64,000 nt of DNA from Stieleria maiorica (GTDB taxonomy: Bacteria > Planctomycetota > Planctomycetia > Pirellulales > Pirellulaceae). The notes below the pieces were generated by a model. The model was not told where the DNA came from. It saw nothing but the letters and a program-made list of their open reading frames with translations, and ran no database searches. The position numbers and the translations under genes are program-made. The DNA is taken from the NCBI RefSeq assembly GCF_008035925.1, contig NZ_CP036264.1:333774-397773 (forward strand). Direction: 5' to 3'. The first letter of the stretch is position 1. Every line of letters starts with the position of its first letter. This document shows positions 16,462 through 25,572 of this stretch, one piece after another.

Positions 16462-19400
16462 ATGCTGTTTCACCGTGCCACGCGTCAAGTCATTTGCCTG
16501 TCGATCACGCTCGTGGGCCTGTCAACCGCGCTCATAGGGTCGCCCGTCGCAGAGGCGATCGAACCGGAGTCACCGAACGGACGTCCGAAGTTGCAATATC
16601 GACGCTGGAGCGGAGCGCTCAATGTGCCCGATCCGGTCGCGATCAGCGTGGCGGACAACGGCGACGTCTACGTCACGCAAACGCAGCGGCGAAAAATCCA
16701 AGACCTGGACATCCGCGCCAACAGCCAATGGATCCCTGACGACGTCGGTTTCACCAACGTGGATGAAAAGCGTGCGTTCTATCACCGCGTGTTGGCCATC
16801 GGCGGCGACCAAGTCGAAGCGGCCAAGCACGTCGAAGACCACAACGCCGACGGGCAACTTGATTGGCGCGACCTGACCGTGATCAGCGAAAAAATTCATC
16901 GTCTGGTCGACAGCGACGGTGATGGGACGGCGGACAAAATCAATTTGTTTGCCGACGATTTCAAAACCGAAGTGACGGGCATCGCGGCCGGCGTGATGCA
17001 CTGGGACGATTCGGTCTGGGCGACGATCGCGCCGGACGTCTGGAAACTGACCGACACCACCGGTGACGGGCACGCCGACCGCCGCGAAATCGCGGCCACG
17101 GGATTCGGATTGCACATCGCGTATGCCGGTCACGACATGCACGGGTTGACGATCGGACCGGACGGCAAGGTGTACTGGTCGATCGGCGACAAGGGGATCG
17201 CCGTGACGACCGATGACGGCAGGCGGTTTCACTATCCCAACCAGGGCGGCGTGATGCGATGCAATCTTGACGGCAGCGATTTCGAAGTGTTCGCCCATGG
17301 ATTGCGAAACGTCCAAGAATTCGCCTTTGACCGATACGGCAATCTGTTCGGCGTCGACAACGACGCCGACATGCCCGGCGAAAGAGAACGCTTCGTGTGG
17401 ATCGTCGATCAGATGGATGCCGGCTGGCGATGCAACTACCAGTACCGGGGCGATCAGTACAATCCCTGGACCGACGAGAACCTGTGGCAGGTCGCCGGCA
17501 AGGACCATGCGGCGTACTTGATTCCGCCGATTTCAAACTACGTCGACGGTCCGGCCGGTTTTAAATTCAATCCCGGCGCCGCACTGTCGTCGGCCTACAA
17601 AGACTTCTTCTTCCTGACCAGCGCGCCCAATGGATTCCAATACGCCTTTCGCACCGAACGTTCCGGCGACTCATTCCGAATGGTCGACGCACACTCCATC
17701 GGCAGCGGTGATCCAATCGTCGGACTTGCATTCGGACCCGACGGCGGACTTTACGGCGCCGACTGGGGCGGCGGCTACCCGCTGACACAAACCGGCAGCG
17801 TGATTCGAATCGACGTGCCCGAGGAAACATTGAGTCCACAAGATCGGGAAAACCGAAGGTCCGTGGTGCACTGGTTGTCGCAGCGTTGGAGCGAACAAAG
17901 TGACGACGTGCTCTCCGAATTGCTGTCGCATGTCGATCAACGCGTCCGGCTGCGCGCCCAATTTGCGTTGGCCAGCAATCAGCGTACCGACACGCTGCTG
18001 GCGGTGTTGTCGAATGATCAATCCGATCAACTGGCCCGCGTGCACGGGGTCTGGGGACTGGGGCAAATCGCTCGCAGCGGTGCGGTCGCTGCGGATGTAC
18101 TGGTCCCTTTTTTGAAGGACGACGATCCGATCATTCGTTCGGTGACGGCCAAGACGTTGGGCGAGATCGACGGCGCCGATGCGGGCACGTTCGTTCCGCT
18201 GTTGGCCGATCTAGATCTTCATGTCCGCATCCATGCAGGTCTAGCACTCGGGCGACGTCCGACAAATACAGCAACCGAGCCCCTGTTAAAACTCGCCGAG
18301 ACGTTGCCGCGCGATCAGTATTACCTCCGTCACGCCGTCGTCACCGCTCTGGCCGCATGCGCTACACCGCAGCAGTTGACCGGGCATGTCGATTCGCCAT
18401 CGGATCAGGCTCGGATCTGTGCCGTGCTGGCACTCCGCCGGCAAGCCGATCGGTCGGTCGTGGCGTTCCTGGACGACAACTCCGATTGGGTCGCGACCGA
18501 AGCGGCCCGCGCGATCCACGACGACCTTTCCCTGCCCGATGCGATGGACGACCTGGCGGCGGTCCTGGACCAAGATCGATCGCGCCCACCCGCGATGACG
18601 CTGCGTGCGATCAACGCGAACTTTCGCCTGGGTACCGAAGCGAGTTCACAGCGACTGTTGCGGTTCATCGCCGATCCCTCAAAGCCACTCCCGATGCGTC
18701 TGGCCGCCTGTGAGGCCCTCGGCCAGTGGACGGATCCGCCGCTGTTGGATCGTGTCGATGGCCGTCGCCGAGACCTTTCCAAAGACCGGGGGCTGGATCG
18801 ATCCGGCGCGAGCGAATTGTTGACGCGACTGGTCCGGCAAAGTGAAACGCCGCTGCGGGTCGCAGCTGTCAAAGCGTCACGTCAATTGAAGATCTCGCTT
18901 TCATCGGACGCCCTGATCGCGCTGGTCCGCGATACACGCTCTCCCGAACGCCTACGCATCGAAGCGCTCGACACGCTGGCATCGGCCGAGGGTGACATCA
19001 CTCGTGACGCCCGTGACCAGTTGTTCGTCGAGTTTTCCGCTGCAGCCACGCCTCCGATTGCCGCAAGTGCCATCCGGTCGCTCGCCGCTTGGAATGCCGA
19101 CAAAGCGATCAAGGTCATCCGGCAACAATTGAGCAACGACGCCGTGGCGGTTCGCCAAGCTTGCGTCAAATCGCTTGCCAAACTCGGCACGACGGAAACC
19201 GATGCGATGCTGGTTCGTCTGGGCAACCAGTTCGCCGACGGTTCATTACACGAGTCCGTTCATTTGGACGTTTATCAAGCACTGCAGTCGCGCAGCGATC
19301 ATTCCACAGCAATCCGTGACTCGTTGAGCCGGATCGAATCGACACCGCGATTCGTGGAAATCACCGCGGCGAAGTTTCGCGAGTTTGCGATGTGCCGCGA

Positions 19401-19821
19401 AGGAGGCGATCCCGCGCGTGGCGAGGTCATCTTCCGAACGGATCTTCGCGTTCAGTGCAGCCGTTGTCACCGCATCGGGAAGCGCGGCAGCGACATCGGG
19501 CCGGAACTGACACGAATCGCGAAGCAGCGCGATGCGGACCATCTGCTGCGCGCGATCGTCTATCCCAGTGCCGATATCGAACCAAAATACAACGCCCAAA
19601 CCTTGCTGTTGGCAGACGGAAATGTGATTCAAGGCGTGATCAAAAGTGAGGACGATACCACGACCGTGTTGATCAATTCCGAAGGCAAAGAGGTCGAGAT
19701 CCCGACCGATGAGATCGACGACATCGCTAAGACAAAGGTCTCGCTGATGCCCGACATGACCGCCGTCCTCAGCCCCGCAGAAGTCCGCGATTTGGTCGCG
19801 TTTCTGCGGACGCTGCGCTAA
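16462..19821 (+). CDS. Secreted PVC-type protein: PQQ-like beta-propeller, HEAT repeats and C-terminal heme domain
   Basis: The product has about 1119 residues with signal peptide MLFHRATRQVICLSITLVGL. Residues about 50-450 form a membrane-bound-dehydrogenase/sorbosone-dehydrogenase-like propeller (VPDPVAISVADNGDVYVTQ, HDMHGLTIGPDGKVYWSIGD, FAHGLRNVQEFAFDRYGNLF, GWRCNYQYRGDQYNPW). A long HEAT-like helical region follows (about 465-960), with LARVHGVWGLGQIARSG and PIIRSVTAKTLGEIDG. The C terminus has a cytochrome c motif CSRCHRIGKRGSDIGPELT (CSRCH near residue 1000) and the family tail ending DLVAFLRTLR. Such proteins are multiplied in Planctomycetes and Verrucomicrobia and are thought to oxidise sugars in the periplasm. 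ATG 16462 is the only start giving a signal peptide. Confidence 0.88.
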   Translation: MLFHRATRQVICLSITLVGLSTALIGSPVAEAIEPESPNGRPKLQYRRWSGALNVPDPVAISVADNGDVYVTQTQRRKIQDLDIRANSQWIPDDVGFTNVDEKRAFYHRVLAIGGDQVEAAKHVEDHNADGQLDWRDLTVISEKIHRLVDSDGDGTADKINLFADDFKTEVTGIAAGVMHWDDSVWATIAPDVWKLTDTTGDGHADRREIAATGFGLHIAYAGHDMHGLTIGPDGKVYWSIGDKGIAVTTDDGRRFHYPNQGGVMRCNLDGSDFEVFAHGLRNVQEFAFDRYGNLFGVDNDADMPGERERFVWIVDQMDAGWRCNYQYRGDQYNPWTDENLWQVAGKDHAAYLIPPISNYVDGPAGFKFNPGAALSSAYKDFFFLTSAPNGFQYAFRTERSGDSFRMVDAHSIGSGDPIVGLAFGPDGGLYGADWGGGYPLTQTGSVIRIDVPEETLSPQDRENRRSVVHWLSQRWSEQSDDVLSELLSHVDQRVRLRAQFALASNQRTDTLLAVLSNDQSDQLARVHGVWGLGQIARSGAVAADVLVPFLKDDDPIIRSVTAKTLGEIDGADAGTFVPLLADLDLHVRIHAGLALGRRPTNTATEPLLKLAETLPRDQYYLRHAVVTALAACATPQQLTGHVDSPSDQARICAVLALRRQADRSVVAFLDDNSDWVATEAARAIHDDLSLPDAMDDLAAVLDQDRSRPPAMTLRAINANFRLGTEASSQRLLRFIADPSKPLPMRLAACEALGQWTDPPLLDRVDGRRRDLSKDRGLDRSGASELLTRLVRQSETPLRVAAVKASRQLKISLSSDALIALVRDTRSPERLRIEALDTLASAEGDITRDARDQLFVEFSAAATPPIAASAIRSLAAWNADKAIKVIRQQLSNDAVAVRQACVKSLAKLGTTETDAMLVRLGNQFADGSLHESVHLDVYQALQSRSDHSTAIRDSLSRIESTPRFVEITAAKFREFAMCREGGDPARGEVIFRTDLRVQCSRCHRIGKRGSDIGPELTRIAKQRDADHLLRAIVYPSADIEPKYNAQTLLLADGNVIQGVIKSEDDTTTVLINSEGKEVEIPTDEIDDIAKTKVSLMPDMTAVLSPAEVRDLVAFLRTLR

Positions 19822-19845
19822 GGGATTCCGCTTCGAAACCTTGGC

Positions 19846-20247
19846 TTAGTGGTGCTTGTGGTGTCCGTGTTTTCCGTGATGCCCGTGTCGCCCGTGGCCG
19901 GGATAGTGGAAATCGTAGTGCCCCGGGACGTAATCAAAGTGGTTTCCGTGCGGGACCAGGGACGGCGGGTGATAGTCGTAATGCGGCCGCGATGGATGGT
20001 ATCCCCGGTACGAACGGTAATAGTTGTACGAGGGACGGAAGGATCGACCGTAGTAAATCGACGGCCCGTACGAAGGATAGAAACTTCGGTACGCTCCGTA
20101 ATTGCCGTACCCATAGCCATAGCCGCCGATTTGGATACTGAACCCACCAGCCTCGGCTTCATTTCCGCCTGGCATCAACATTAAGCCAATCGCAAGCACG
20201 GGAACGCTTGCCCATCTCATGAAACGTGACATCCGCTGCATCTCCAT
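19846..20247 (-). CDS. Small secreted Gly/Tyr/His-rich protein
   Basis: The 133-residue product has a signal peptide (RWASVPVLAIGLMLMPGGNEAEA). The mature chain is Gly/Tyr/Ser-rich (IQIGGYGYGYGNYGAYRSFY), then Pro/His/Tyr-rich, and ends in a histidine cluster (HGRHGHHGKHGHHKHH). The composition suggests an exported, intrinsically disordered, possibly metal-binding or cell-wall-associated protein; similar small proteins occur in many planctomycetes without assigned function. The start could be ATG 20247 or the internal ATG at 20232, which follows a GGAG. Dense composition bias means homology searches would be unreliable. It is convergent with the PVC heme gene. Confidence 0.72.
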   Translation of the reverse strand: MEMQRMSRFMRWASVPVLAIGLMLMPGGNEAEAGGFSIQIGGYGYGYGNYGAYRSFYPSYGPSIYYGRSFRPSYNYYRSYRGYHPSRPHYDYHPPSLVPHGNHFDYVPGHYDFHYPGHGRHGHHGKHGHHKHH

Positions 20248-20618
20248 GAAGGAGTGAAAAAGGGTCGATTTTCGAACGGAACATGTCGTTGCCGTTCGGG
20301 TCTGACTTCAAAACAGATGCATTCGACGTACCAAGACGCTGTATGGCGGCCACGATTTGCAGCAACCACCGTGAAACACGCTGCGAAACCCGCGGAGGAC
20401 TTCTGCCCGGCGCGATTTCCTGAGACATGACCGTGACGTCATTTCGACAACACGTGGCATCAAACTGAGCCGATGCGCTGGCGACGGATGTCAAGCGAGA
20501 CCGGCAACACCACGCGCCGCCCTGAACCACGGGGAGGTCGATTGCCCACGGATGGCAGCGCGAACCCACGGATGTGATGCGGCCTGGGATCTGTGGGTTC
20601 GCGCTGCTATCTGTGGGC
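20248..20618. other. Intergenic region with a long hairpin
   Basis: 371 bases lie between two minus-strand genes. The only structure is the 29-bp-arm hairpin at 20545-20617, described separately. The rest presumably contains the promoter of the Gly/Tyr/His-rich gene, but no clear motif is seen. Confidence 0.5.
20545..20617. repeat. Long inverted repeat (29-bp arms, 15-base loop) just past a stop codon
   Basis: Left arm 20545-20573 (begins CCCACGGATGGCAGCGCGAA) and right arm 20589-20617 (ends CTGCTATCTGTGGG) are complementary except for three C/T differences, which would be G-U pairs in one RNA strand. It begins one base beyond the lipoprotein gene stop, so in the minus-strand transcript it would form a very stable 3' hairpin. 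No T tract follows, so it may be an mRNA-stabilising or REP-type element rather than an intrinsic terminator. Confidence 0.75.
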
Positions 20619-21512
20619 TCATTCGGACGAAACGAGCGCGACGGTCACCGCCGGATCGGAGTCTTCGGGTTTTGCCGCGAGCTGTTGGTCGTTCAGTCGG
20701 TTGAGCATTCGTCCGTTGACGTGCCCCAGGGCCACACTGCCCAGATAGATCGGCAAGGCGGCGCCGGGGGCAAAATTGCCGATCGTATCGCCGACGTAGG
20801 TGCCATAGGCGGGGTACAAGATCCGATTGGCCTCGGCGATCTGCCCTGGGTCGCCGATGGTTTGCAAGTACGAAAACGCATCTTCGGTGGCCAAGGTTTC
20901 GTGCCAGATCGGGACAAAGGCGTAGGCGATCGAGTACAGCCCCTGGTACTCACGACGGGTGAAATCCTTGGCGTGCCCCGCTTCGTGCAATGCGATCGCG
21001 GGGACATCACTGTAAAGATGGATCGTTTGGGTGTAGGGATTGAAATGGTCGCCGCCAAACAGACGCCCCGGCAGCAGCGCATCCCCGGCGACCGCCAGCG
21101 TCCCCAGCGTGTAACGAATCGGCGCCGCGACCGACGTATTCTTTCGCAAACGTCGCCATTCATCCAGTGGATCGTATTGATTGGCGCGGACTTTGACGTG
21201 GGCCAAGTTGTTGTATTCCAGGTATTGGGTCAGCGTGATCAACGTGTCTTCGGAGATCTTGTGACGATCCACCCGGCGGTCCCAGAGCAGCAGTTTGCTG
21301 GGGATTCCGATGACGTTCCCGACGCCGTCAAGAAGTTTGTTCGGACGGCCGATTTCGACTTGGGGACCGTTGTCGCTTAACAACGCGGGAGCGACGTATT
21401 GCTTGTCGACTTTGATCGGGGTCGGCGACAGGACGCGGCATCCGGCACAGGAGACCAGGACGGTCGCCAAGACGGCGAGGTTGATTCTGCCGAGACCTTG
21501 CCGATGGTGCAT
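20619..21512 (-). CDS. Putative lipoprotein with HEAGH metalloprotease-like motif
   Basis: The 297-residue product has an N-terminal signal with a lipobox-like LVSC (Cys22), so it is probably an outer or inner membrane lipoprotein. His176-Glu-Ala-Gly-His180 (AIALHEAGHAKDF) is a zinc-binding HExxH, and Glu210 in ETLATEDAF could be the third gluzincin-type ligand. A hydrophobic stretch (GQIAEANRILYPAYGTYVGDT and beyond) follows. The role is unknown; a membrane-anchored peptidase or a structural remnant are both possible. It is divergent from the RTX gene and followed by a strong hairpin. Confidence 0.75.
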   Translation of the reverse strand: MHHRQGLGRINLAVLATVLVSCAGCRVLSPTPIKVDKQYVAPALLSDNGPQVEIGRPNKLLDGVGNVIGIPSKLLLWDRRVDRHKISEDTLITLTQYLEYNNLAHVKVRANQYDPLDEWRRLRKNTSVAAPIRYTLGTLAVAGDALLPGRLFGGDHFNPYTQTIHLYSDVPAIALHEAGHAKDFTRREYQGLYSIAYAFVPIWHETLATEDAFSYLQTIGDPGQIAEANRILYPAYGTYVGDTIGNFAPGAALPIYLGSVALGHVNGRMLNRLNDQQLAAKPEDSDPAVTVALVSSE

Positions 21513-21670
21513 TGGGGATCCGCGTCTCTTTTCGGAGGATTCAATGAATTGCGTCGTCCTTTTAGGAAATCGCCTGGCAGCGACGCAAGCCTATTGAGGG
21601 GGGGCGATCGTTTCCCCGCGTCCGACGGCCCCTCAGTGCCATCGTCCGTGGGACTCGTCGCGACGATACG

Positions 21671-21688
21671 GAAAGGACGTCGTACAAC
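21671..21688. repeat. Short dispersed repeat GAAAGGACGTCGTACAAC (copy 1)
   Basis: This exact 18-base string, preceded by a CGACGAT-type sequence, recurs at 32426-32443 after CGACGACCTA. At both places it lies in an intergenic gap. It contains the palindrome GACGTC. Confidence 0.6.
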
Positions 21689-21761
21689 CGCCGGTTCCGC
21701 GATTCTGTTTTCCGATTTCGGTGTAAGCGCCGGCCTTCGTGATGTCACTAACGAAACACTC

Positions 21762-22766
21762 ATGCCGAGCGTGTCGGCTTTCATCTTTCGCTTCCGGTTC
21801 GAATGGGACGCTGCTGTGACAACTCGAAAAACTACCCCTCGTCGTTCTAACACCCCGCGTCGGCTGCGGGCCGAGACCCTGGAAACCCGTCGCGTGATGG
21901 CCGCCGCGGTCGATCTGTCTGCGGACGGGTTGTTGGTCATCGAAGGCACGGCGGAAAACAACCGCATCTGGGTGTCGCAAAGCCGCAGCGGTGAACGCTT
22001 GCGAGTTTCGATCGACGGCCGCACCGCCGATTTCCCCGCCGCCAATATCAGTCTGATGAAGATCTTTGCCGGGGCGGGCAATGACGCCGTACGCGTCTCG
22101 CGCCGCGTCGAGATCCCGACCCAGATATTCGGCGGCGATGGGAACGACCGCTTGGCTGCGGGCAGCGGACCGACCTTGATCGAAGGCGGCGACGGGCGAG
22201 ACCGGATCCGTGGCGGCGCGGGAGTGAATGTGTTGTTCGGCGGCGCCGGCAACGACCGAATCGTCGGTGGTGCCTCGGTCGACTACATCATCGGCGGAGC
22301 GGGGAACGACATCCTGCGTGGCGGTGGCGGTGACGACTGGATCTTCGGTGACGCGACCAATTCCCTTCCCGAGGGCGAAACCGACCCGTTGGAATACGCC
22401 CGCGCCAACTCGGACGTCAATCGCGGCAACGACATCATTCATGGCGGCCGTGGCAATGACATGGTGTTCGCCGGCCACGGAAATGACCGCATCCGCGGCG
22501 GCGTCGGAAACGACTTCCTGCACGGCGGCGGAGGAAACGATCGGATCCGCGGCGATCGCGGCCGGGACGAATTGGTCGGTGGTGCAGGATCCGATGACCT
22601 GCGTGGCGGCTTGGGCGCGGACGTGATCCGTGCCCGTGACGGTGAGGTGGACGTCATCTTTGCCGATCGATTGGACGAATTGTTCGTCGACGACATCGAC
22701 CGCATCGTGCGTCGTGATCGCGGAGATTCCACGGAATCAGGGGATCTGACGACCGCGAGCGTCTAA
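21762..22766 (+). CDS. RTX/hemolysin-type calcium-binding repeat protein with planctomycete N-terminal motif
   Basis: The product has about 334 residues from ATG 21762 (GTG 21816 is an equally plausible start). Near the N terminus is RRLRAETLETRRVMAAA, which matches the Arg-rich LExRRxLA motif that opens many large secreted planctomycete proteins. The body holds many nonapeptide repeats of the form GGxGxDxhx, such as IFGGDGNDRLAAGSG, LFGGAGNDRIVGG and IIGGAGNDILRGGGGDDWIF, which wind into a calcium-binding parallel beta-roll. The acidic C-terminal tail lacks repeats. It is probably secreted or surface-attached and needs calcium to fold. The sigma gene begins 29 bases downstream, so the two may be co-transcribed. 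Confidence 0.82.
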   Translation: MPSVSAFIFRFRFEWDAAVTTRKTTPRRSNTPRRLRAETLETRRVMAAAVDLSADGLLVIEGTAENNRIWVSQSRSGERLRVSIDGRTADFPAANISLMKIFAGAGNDAVRVSRRVEIPTQIFGGDGNDRLAAGSGPTLIEGGDGRDRIRGGAGVNVLFGGAGNDRIVGGASVDYIIGGAGNDILRGGGGDDWIFGDATNSLPEGETDPLEYARANSDVNRGNDIIHGGRGNDMVFAGHGNDRIRGGVGNDFLHGGGGNDRIRGDRGRDELVGGAGSDDLRGGLGADVIRARDGEVDVIFADRLDELFVDDIDRIVRRDRGDSTESGDLTTASV

Positions 22767-22795
22767 AATGGACTGCGCACGATGAAGGGGGCTCC

Positions 22796-23512
22796 ATGTG
22801 GGATCGGTTTCCAGCCTATCCCTCGGACAACGATCACATCAGCCTCGTGCACTGGACACCCGAAACGATCGAGCCACAACGTCTCCCAACACGGACCCGC
22901 GACGGCTCCGGCGACGGCATGTCGTCGGAGCTTTCGGTCATGGATGCGAGGTTGATCGAAGACCTGTTGGGCGGCTGTCCGGATGCGTGGACGCAATTGA
23001 TCGATCGCTACGGGGCACTCGTGCGCAGCCGGGTGGCCGACGTCGCCGCTGCCTTCGATCGGCAAAGCGATTGGTCAACGATCGACGATGTCACCGCGGA
23101 AGTGTTTGCGTCGCTGTTGGCCCGCGATGCCGCCGCGCTCCGCTGCTTTCGCAACCAGAGCACCCTGGCGACCTACCTGTCAGTGATCGCCACCCGCGTC
23201 GCCAGACGCATGGTGGCGAAACTGGTGCGTCATGCGCACCGACAAAGTGATTCCTTGGACGATCTCGATCCATGCCCCTCAGCCGCCGATCCGGAATCGA
23301 TGCTGATCGGCAAAGAGGAACGCGATCGGCTGCTGACGTTGGTCGATCGTTTGTCACCGCGGCAAAAACAGTTGGTGGTCGCGTTTTACCGGGAGGAACA
23401 AACGTACGCGGAAATCAGTCACCGGTTCGACATTCCGATCGGATCGATCGGGACGACGCTGCGACGCGCCGAAGAGAAACTCCGGCAATGGATCGACGAT
23501 GAAACCGAATAA
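22796..23512 (+). CDS. ECF-type RNA polymerase sigma factor
   Basis: The 238-residue product has a region-2-like helix bundle (about 50-125: LLGGCPDAWTQLIDRYGALV, DDVTAEVFASLLARD, STLATYLSVIATRVARRM). It also has a region-4 helix-turn-helix (about 180-235: RLSPRQKQLVVAFYREEQTY, AEISHRFDIPIGSIGTTLRR). This is the sigma70-family ECF arrangement that directs RNA polymerase to alternative promoters. The AAGGGGG at 22784-22790 sits five bases before ATG 22796 and supports that start, although an internal ATG at 22919 also precedes the conserved region. The gene overlaps the following membrane protein by 14 bases, the usual sigma/anti-sigma configuration. Confidence 0.87.
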   Translation: MWDRFPAYPSDNDHISLVHWTPETIEPQRLPTRTRDGSGDGMSSELSVMDARLIEDLLGGCPDAWTQLIDRYGALVRSRVADVAAAFDRQSDWSTIDDVTAEVFASLLARDAAALRCFRNQSTLATYLSVIATRVARRMVAKLVRHAHRQSDSLDDLDPCPSAADPESMLIGKEERDRLLTLVDRLSPRQKQLVVAFYREEQTYAEISHRFDIPIGSIGTTLRRAEEKLRQWIDDETE

Positions 23513-25559
23513 ACCCCTCGACCGCGAATCGCTGTTGCAGCTCGTCCGGCAACGACTGGAACGGGTCGCCGAGAATTCCCCGCAACAACACCAGGACATC
23601 ACCGGTCGCGTCGTCCGGCAACTGATGCACGATCTTTCGCAACCGACGCCCGCGGCGAACAGCGACACCGTGAACGCGGTCCCCGTCCCCGTGAACGAAG
23701 TCGCGGCGTACGTCGATGGCAGCTTGAACGACCTGCAAAAACAACGCGCGATCACCGAAGCCGCCACGACCGATCCGGGGTTGATGATGGAAATCGTCGC
23801 GGCACTGCGGAGCCAGCGCGAGCTGCGGAGCCGGCAAGAGCTGCGTCGCGAGGAGACGAGCCAACCCGAGGAACTCTCCCCCGATTTGCGCTCCCGTCTG
23901 ATCGAATTGCAACACGCCCAAGGTTTGCCCCGGCAACGGCCGCAACCCCAACCCGCGGCGACTCCGCCGTTGGTGCAAACGAGTCCGACCCGGACACCCA
24001 CCACAACCCCGGGGAAGGGGATTCCGATTGCTTTGATCGCGACAGCCGCCGTCGCCTTGTTTGCCGTCGGTTGGTGGGCGCGATCGGAACTGGTCCCCGA
24101 TGGTGATCCGGTCACCCAAGAACGTCGTGGAACGGTAATTCCGGACCGGGATCGCCCGATCGAGAGCAACGATCTCGCAACCGATCAACCGAACCGGCAG
24201 GGTCCCGTGCTGGCAGAAATCCCCGATGTTGACTCGGCCGAATCCCCGGAAACGCCCACATCACCACCGAGCTCCGCGCCGCTTGAAATCGATGCGCCGC
24301 CATCGAAGGTTGCCGTTGTACCGCGCGAGGAAGATCGCGACGCTCCGATGGTCGCGATCGAATCACCATCCGATGGCACCGCGGGGCCGTCGGAATCACC
24401 CCGCGACCGATCACCGCAAACCGACACCCGCCGCACCGGAAAACTGGTCGCCCGCTGGAGTCAGATCGATGGCTTGTTGCTGCGCAGCGATTCTGCGCCG
24501 CCGGGCGAGCGTGCTTCGGCCAGTCAATCCGGCCCGGCGAGCGTCGCCGTCGGCAGCGAATTCGAATTGGCCGGTGACGGTTCCGGTCGTGCGATGACGT
24601 TGCAGACGCTTCCGCTGTGCCGAGCAACGGCCATGCTGGAAGGGGGCGGCGAGTTGGTGATCGCCGCCGACACCCAGCTCGAATTGACACCTGCCGGCAC
24701 GATCAATCTGCTGCACGGTTCGATCGCGTTGTTGGGGATCGACCAGAACCGCATCGTTCGACTCGGCCGCAGCCTTGCCAACAGCGTCGCGTTGGAGGGG
24801 AGCACGCAGCGCGATGCGTCTCCGCAACAGCAATCGCGCGGCGGGGAAATCGTCGTGCAGAAAACACTCAACGGTATGCAGGTCGATGTGACGGGCGGGC
24901 CGGTGAACGTCAACTCGCAGTCGTTTACCGATTCGCGTCTGAACCTTCAGGGCCCCTTGCTGGCCGTGGAGCGAATCGATGATGCGCCCGAACGACTGCC
25001 GCGGTGGACGCGAGAACGCGTGGATCGCATCGAAGTCGGGCGAAACGTTTTGGCCCAGCTGAGTGAGAGCCCGAACGTGCCGGCGACCCTGATGCAGACA
25101 CTCGCCTCGGGGGCGGTTCGAGGCGATGCCGCGGCGACCTTGCGGGGCTGGCTGGTCGCGTCCAGCGGCGATCATTTGTTGCGGCTGATCGGGTCACCCG
25201 ATCCGCTGATCCGTGAAGCGGCGCTGCAACACCTGCGGACCGTCGGGCCGACCGACCCGCGGCATCGCCAGATCTGGCGACGGTTGCAAGTCGGTGGAAA
25301 CAATGCGCGAACGTTCGCGACGGTGCGGTCGTTGTTCGTCAACCTGTGGTCCGGTCGTCGTCCCAATGCGACCCAGCGCGAACAGTTGCTGCGTCTGCTT
25401 CAGGCCCCCGAACCGGCGGCCCGCGCGACGGCGAACTACTTGCTGCGGTCGTTCTATGGTCCCGGACCACCGTTCGACTTGAACGCATCGGCTGCGGCGC
25501 GGACACGCACAGTCAATGCCTGGCGGGTGGTGATCAGCCGGGTTTCGGATCAACGCTAA
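23499..25559 (+). CDS. Membrane anti-sigma-like protein with FecR-like domain
   Basis: The product has 686 residues. The cytosolic N-terminal 170 residues include EVAAYVDGSLNDLQKQRAIT, a pattern like anti-sigma factors and Asp/zinc-finger-type sigma inhibitors, but without a clear HxxxCxxC. A single TM segment follows at about 174-192 (IPIALIATAAVALFAVGWWA). The exported part has a Pro/Ser-rich linker, a FecR-like beta region (about 355-480: GSEFELAGDGSGRAMTLQTL, GELVIAADTQLELTPAG) and a helical C terminus. It overlaps the sigma gene by 14 bases, so it very likely controls that factor in response to an envelope signal. The exact anti-sigma mechanism is inferred from context. Confidence 0.72.
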   Translation: MKPNKPLDRESLLQLVRQRLERVAENSPQQHQDITGRVVRQLMHDLSQPTPAANSDTVNAVPVPVNEVAAYVDGSLNDLQKQRAITEAATTDPGLMMEIVAALRSQRELRSRQELRREETSQPEELSPDLRSRLIELQHAQGLPRQRPQPQPAATPPLVQTSPTRTPTTTPGKGIPIALIATAAVALFAVGWWARSELVPDGDPVTQERRGTVIPDRDRPIESNDLATDQPNRQGPVLAEIPDVDSAESPETPTSPPSSAPLEIDAPPSKVAVVPREEDRDAPMVAIESPSDGTAGPSESPRDRSPQTDTRRTGKLVARWSQIDGLLLRSDSAPPGERASASQSGPASVAVGSEFELAGDGSGRAMTLQTLPLCRATAMLEGGGELVIAADTQLELTPAGTINLLHGSIALLGIDQNRIVRLGRSLANSVALEGSTQRDASPQQQSRGGEIVVQKTLNGMQVDVTGGPVNVNSQSFTDSRLNLQGPLLAVERIDDAPERLPRWTRERVDRIEVGRNVLAQLSESPNVPATLMQTLASGAVRGDAAATLRGWLVASSGDHLLRLIGSPDPLIREAALQHLRTVGPTDPRHRQIWRRLQVGGNNARTFATVRSLFVNLWSGRRPNATQREQLLRLLQAPEPAARATANYLLRSFYGPGPPFDLNASAAARTRTVNAWRVVISRVSDQR

Positions 25560-25572
25560 GGAACCGTCCAGC

